Shown piece after piece: positions 22,169 to 24,166 of a stretch of DNA of 24,166 nt. The notes under the pieces were generated by a model. The model was given only the letters and a program-made list of their open reading frames with translations, was not told the DNA's origin and did no database searches. Each line of letters starts with the position of its first letter. Position 1 is the stretch's first letter. A program made the translations under genes and the position numbers. Source of the stretch: an uncultured Butyricicoccus sp. (lineage in GTDB: Bacteria > Bacillota > Clostridia > Oscillospirales > Butyricicoccaceae); NCBI GenBank assembly GCA_900547195.1, contig URFQ01000037.1:1-24166 (forward strand), read 5' to 3'.

Positions 22169-23431
22169 ATGTATCAGCCCTTGGCAGACCGGATCCGCCC
22201 ACAGACGCTGGATGACGTCGTGGGGCAAACCGAACTGCTCCGTCCAGACGGCGTCTTGCGCCGCGTGATCGAGAGCGGCCAAATTCCCAACATGATTTTT
22301 TACGGCCCGTCCGGCGTGGGAAAGACCACGGTCGCATCCATTATTGCAAAACAGACCGCACGCAAGCTGTACCGCCTGAACGCAACCACGGCGGCCATCG
22401 CGGATATCCGCCGTATCATCGACGAACTGGACACCTTTCTCGCGCCGAACGGCGCGTTGGTATATTTGGACGAAATCCAGTATTTTAACAAAAAACAGCA
22501 GCAAAGCCTGCTGGAATTCATTGAAGACGGCCGCATGACGCTCATTGCGTCTACGACAGAAAACCCATATTTTTATGTTTATAACGCGGTGCTCAGCCGG
22601 TGTACGGTATTTGAGTTTCGGCCGGTCGAAGCGGAGGAGATGCGCCGCGCCGTGCGCCGCGCACTGGACATTGCGCTGGAAGGGCGCCGGATCGCGGTTG
22701 GGGATGGGGTGGTGGACGCGATTGCGACCGGCTGCGGCGGCGATGTGCGCAAGTCGCTCAATGCGGTCGAGCTGCTCAGCGACAGCGTAAGGGAGGGCGG
22801 CGTCATTTCGCTCGACGATGCGATGGAAGTTGCACAGCGCTCCAATATGCGCTACGACCGCGATGGGGATGGGCATTATGATATCCTGTCTGCCCTGCAA
22901 AAATCGGTGCGCGGTTCCGACCCGGATGCGGCGCTGCACTATCTGGCGCGTCTGTTGGAAGCCGGCGACATGATTTCGGCCGCCCGCCGCATGCTGGTGA
23001 TGGCGGGCGAGGACATTGGATTGGCTTATCCGCAGGCCATTTCCATTGTCAAAGCGTGCGTTGATACGGCGTTCCAGCTTGGCATGCCAGAGGCACGCAT
23101 CCCCCTTGCGGAAGCGGTTGTGCTGATGGCGACTGCGCCAAAGTCGAATTCGGCCATCAACGGCATTGACGCGGCGCTGGCCGACATCCGCCACGGCAAC
23201 TATGGCGACATCCCTGCCCACCTGAAAGACTGCCATTATTCAGGAGCCGCCAAGCTTGGCCGTGGCCTGACCTATCAGTACCCGCACGCATATCCTGGGC
23301 ATTGGGTTGCGCAGCAGTATCTGCCGGATGCGCTCGTAGGGCGCGCTTATTATGAATACGGCGAGAATAAGAATGAGCAGGCTGCGCGCGCCTATTGGGA
23401 ACGTATCAAAGCGCAGCGCGAAAAAAAGTGA
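22169..23431 (+). CDS. rarA: Replication-associated recombination protein A (RarA/MgsA AAA+ ATPase)
   Basis: A 420-residue AAA+ ATPase related to the clamp loader that acts at stalled replication forks. It has LADRIRPQTLDDVVGQ at the N-terminus, Walker A YGPSGVGKTT (45-54), Walker B LVYLDEIQ (97-104) and sensor-1 STTENP (128-133). The C-terminal tetramerisation region ends with the family YPHAYPGHWVAQQYLP motif. The start at 22169 has GGGAGG 7 nt upstream; the ATG at 22136 lies before that site. glgB follows after 18 nt with its own ribosome binding site and could be cotranscribed. Confidence 0.95.
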   Translation: MYQPLADRIRPQTLDDVVGQTELLRPDGVLRRVIESGQIPNMIFYGPSGVGKTTVASIIAKQTARKLYRLNATTAAIADIRRIIDELDTFLAPNGALVYLDEIQYFNKKQQQSLLEFIEDGRMTLIASTTENPYFYVYNAVLSRCTVFEFRPVEAEEMRRAVRRALDIALEGRRIAVGDGVVDAIATGCGGDVRKSLNAVELLSDSVREGGVISLDDAMEVAQRSNMRYDRDGDGHYDILSALQKSVRGSDPDAALHYLARLLEAGDMISAARRMLVMAGEDIGLAYPQAISIVKACVDTAFQLGMPEARIPLAEAVVLMATAPKSNSAINGIDAALADIRHGNYGDIPAHLKDCHYSGAAKLGRGLTYQYPHAYPGHWVAQQYLPDALVGRAYYEYGENKNEQAARAYWERIKAQREKK

Positions 23432-23449
23432 GACGAAGAGAGGGAAGCT

Positions 23450-24166
23450 ATGGACAGGCATGATCTGGATCGGTATTTCAGCGGGCGGATGTTTGACGCA
23501 TACCGCTATTTCGGAGCACAGCATACCCGGGAAGGAACGGTTTTCCGCGTCTGCGCACCGCATGCGCGGCGCGTCGCGTTGATTGGGGAGTGGAACGGCT
23601 GGCAGGAAACCGAGATGATCCGCACCGACGAACGTGGTATTTACACCATCTGTTCAGACCGTGCGCGGCCGGGGCAGCTTTACAAATATCGCGTGTACGA
23701 GAGCGGCAAGGGGCGTGTGCGCGACCGCGCCGACCCGTTTGCCCGGCAGTCTGAGCTGCGCCCGGGCACGGCGTCGGTAGTACCGCCGAAGGAGCGCTTT
23801 CATTTTACGGACAAAATATGGCGTGACGCGCAGGACGGCGGCCATTATGACCGCCCCATGAATATCTACGAGCTGCATATCGGTTCGTGGCGGCGGCATA
23901 TGGACGGCTCCGCATACGGCTACCGCGCGTTGGCCGCGCCGCTCATCCAGTACTGCAAGGAGCATTTTTACACCCATGTAGAGTTCCTGCCGCTGGCTGA
24001 GCATCCATTTGACGGCTCCTGGGGATATCAGGTCGGCGGGTATTTCAGCGTCACTTCGCGTTACGGTTCGCCCGACGATTTCTGCTGGCTGGTCAACGAG
24101 CTGCATAAGGCAAAGCTTGGCGTCATTATGGATTTCGTACCCGTACATTTCATTCCGGATGATTTT
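23450..24166 (+). CDS. glgB: 1,4-alpha-glucan branching enzyme (5' part, runs off the window)
   Basis: 239 codons of an open frame without stop; the gene continues past the window. The product makes alpha-1,6 branches in glycogen. The N-terminal carbohydrate-binding-like domain has FRVCAPHARRVALIGEWNGW (about 33-52). The GH13 catalytic domain begins with NIYELHIGSW, then VEFLPLAEHPFDGSWGYQVG and GVIMDFVPVHF, corresponding to the branching-enzyme version of GH13 region I. The ATG at 23450 has GAGAGGGA upstream and starts 18 nt after rarA. Other GH13 enzymes (for example trehalohydrolases) are less likely given the GSWGYQV and DFVPVHF motifs. Confidence 0.88.
   Translation, partial: MDRHDLDRYFSGRMFDAYRYFGAQHTREGTVFRVCAPHARRVALIGEWNGWQETEMIRTDERGIYTICSDRARPGQLYKYRVYESGKGRVRDRADPFARQSELRPGTASVVPPKERFHFTDKIWRDAQDGGHYDRPMNIYELHIGSWRRHMDGSAYGYRALAAPLIQYCKEHFYTHVEFLPLAEHPFDGSWGYQVGGYFSVTSRYGSPDDFCWLVNELHKAKLGVIMDFVPVHFIPDDF

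Noticed and set aside
22019..23236. 405-codon minus-strand frame opposite rarA
   Set aside because: It is antisense to a clear RarA, begins inside it and overlaps the hisC promoter. No protein motif is visible.

Overview
The window looks like a chromosome segment of a Gram-positive anaerobe of the class Clostridia, probably Oscillospirales (Ruminococcaceae/Oscillospiraceae relatives). The evidence is strong AGGAGG-type ribosome binding sites, a PyrR-attenuated pyrimidine operon, an AGCS amino-acid symporter, many small hydrophilic proteins and a serine-recombinase element sitting in the RlmD (RumA) gene. The organism assignment is inferred from gene style, not from a marker gene. Host genes are visibly GC-rich, while about 5.4-9.4 kb is clearly AT-rich.

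Layout. 1-3000: xpt and cutC (minus) and a divergent sodium:alanine-type symporter (plus), closed by a bidirectional terminator. 3036-3734: the tRNA methyltransferase trmO. About 3785-10009: a roughly 6.2 kb integrated element. It carries a large serine recombinase, a small helix-turn-helix protein behind a promoter flanked by perfect inverted repeats, decayed small reading frames, a lipoprotein, a divergent LytTR response regulator and GHKL sensor kinase pair, a DUF6061-like protein, and a 102-codon piece that now forms the 3' end of rlmD. 10010-11335: the host part of rlmD, followed by a leader rich in inverted repeats. 11576-11797: a small unknown gene. 11840-17930: the operon pyrR-pyrF-carA-carB, transcribed on the minus strand from a promoter and PyrR attenuator at 17725-17927. 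17983-18216: a MITE-like inverted-repeat module. 18304-20913: a glycine-rich small membrane protein, an AraC regulator and a cluster of very small proteins. 20919-24166: hisC, divergent rarA, and the first 239 codons of a glycogen branching enzyme that runs off the window.

The most informative feature is the element. Its two ends carry GAGAC in the same codon phase, inside V-E-T-V, of both the recombinase and rlmD. Removing the DNA between the two copies would give a normal rlmD ending ...HVETVCLLERMKSPVGN, with its stop 7 nt before trmO, so rlmD and trmO were probably a two-gene RNA-methylation operon. In the circle the recombinase would be joined in frame to the 102-residue tail now worn by RlmD. 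Integration and excision would therefore swap the 3' ends of a host RNA methyltransferase and the recombinase, and would put trmO under the element promoter. The cargo (lipoprotein plus an AgrCA-like two-component system without AgrB/AgrD) forms a self-contained sensing module of unknown purpose. No conjugation or relaxase gene is visible.
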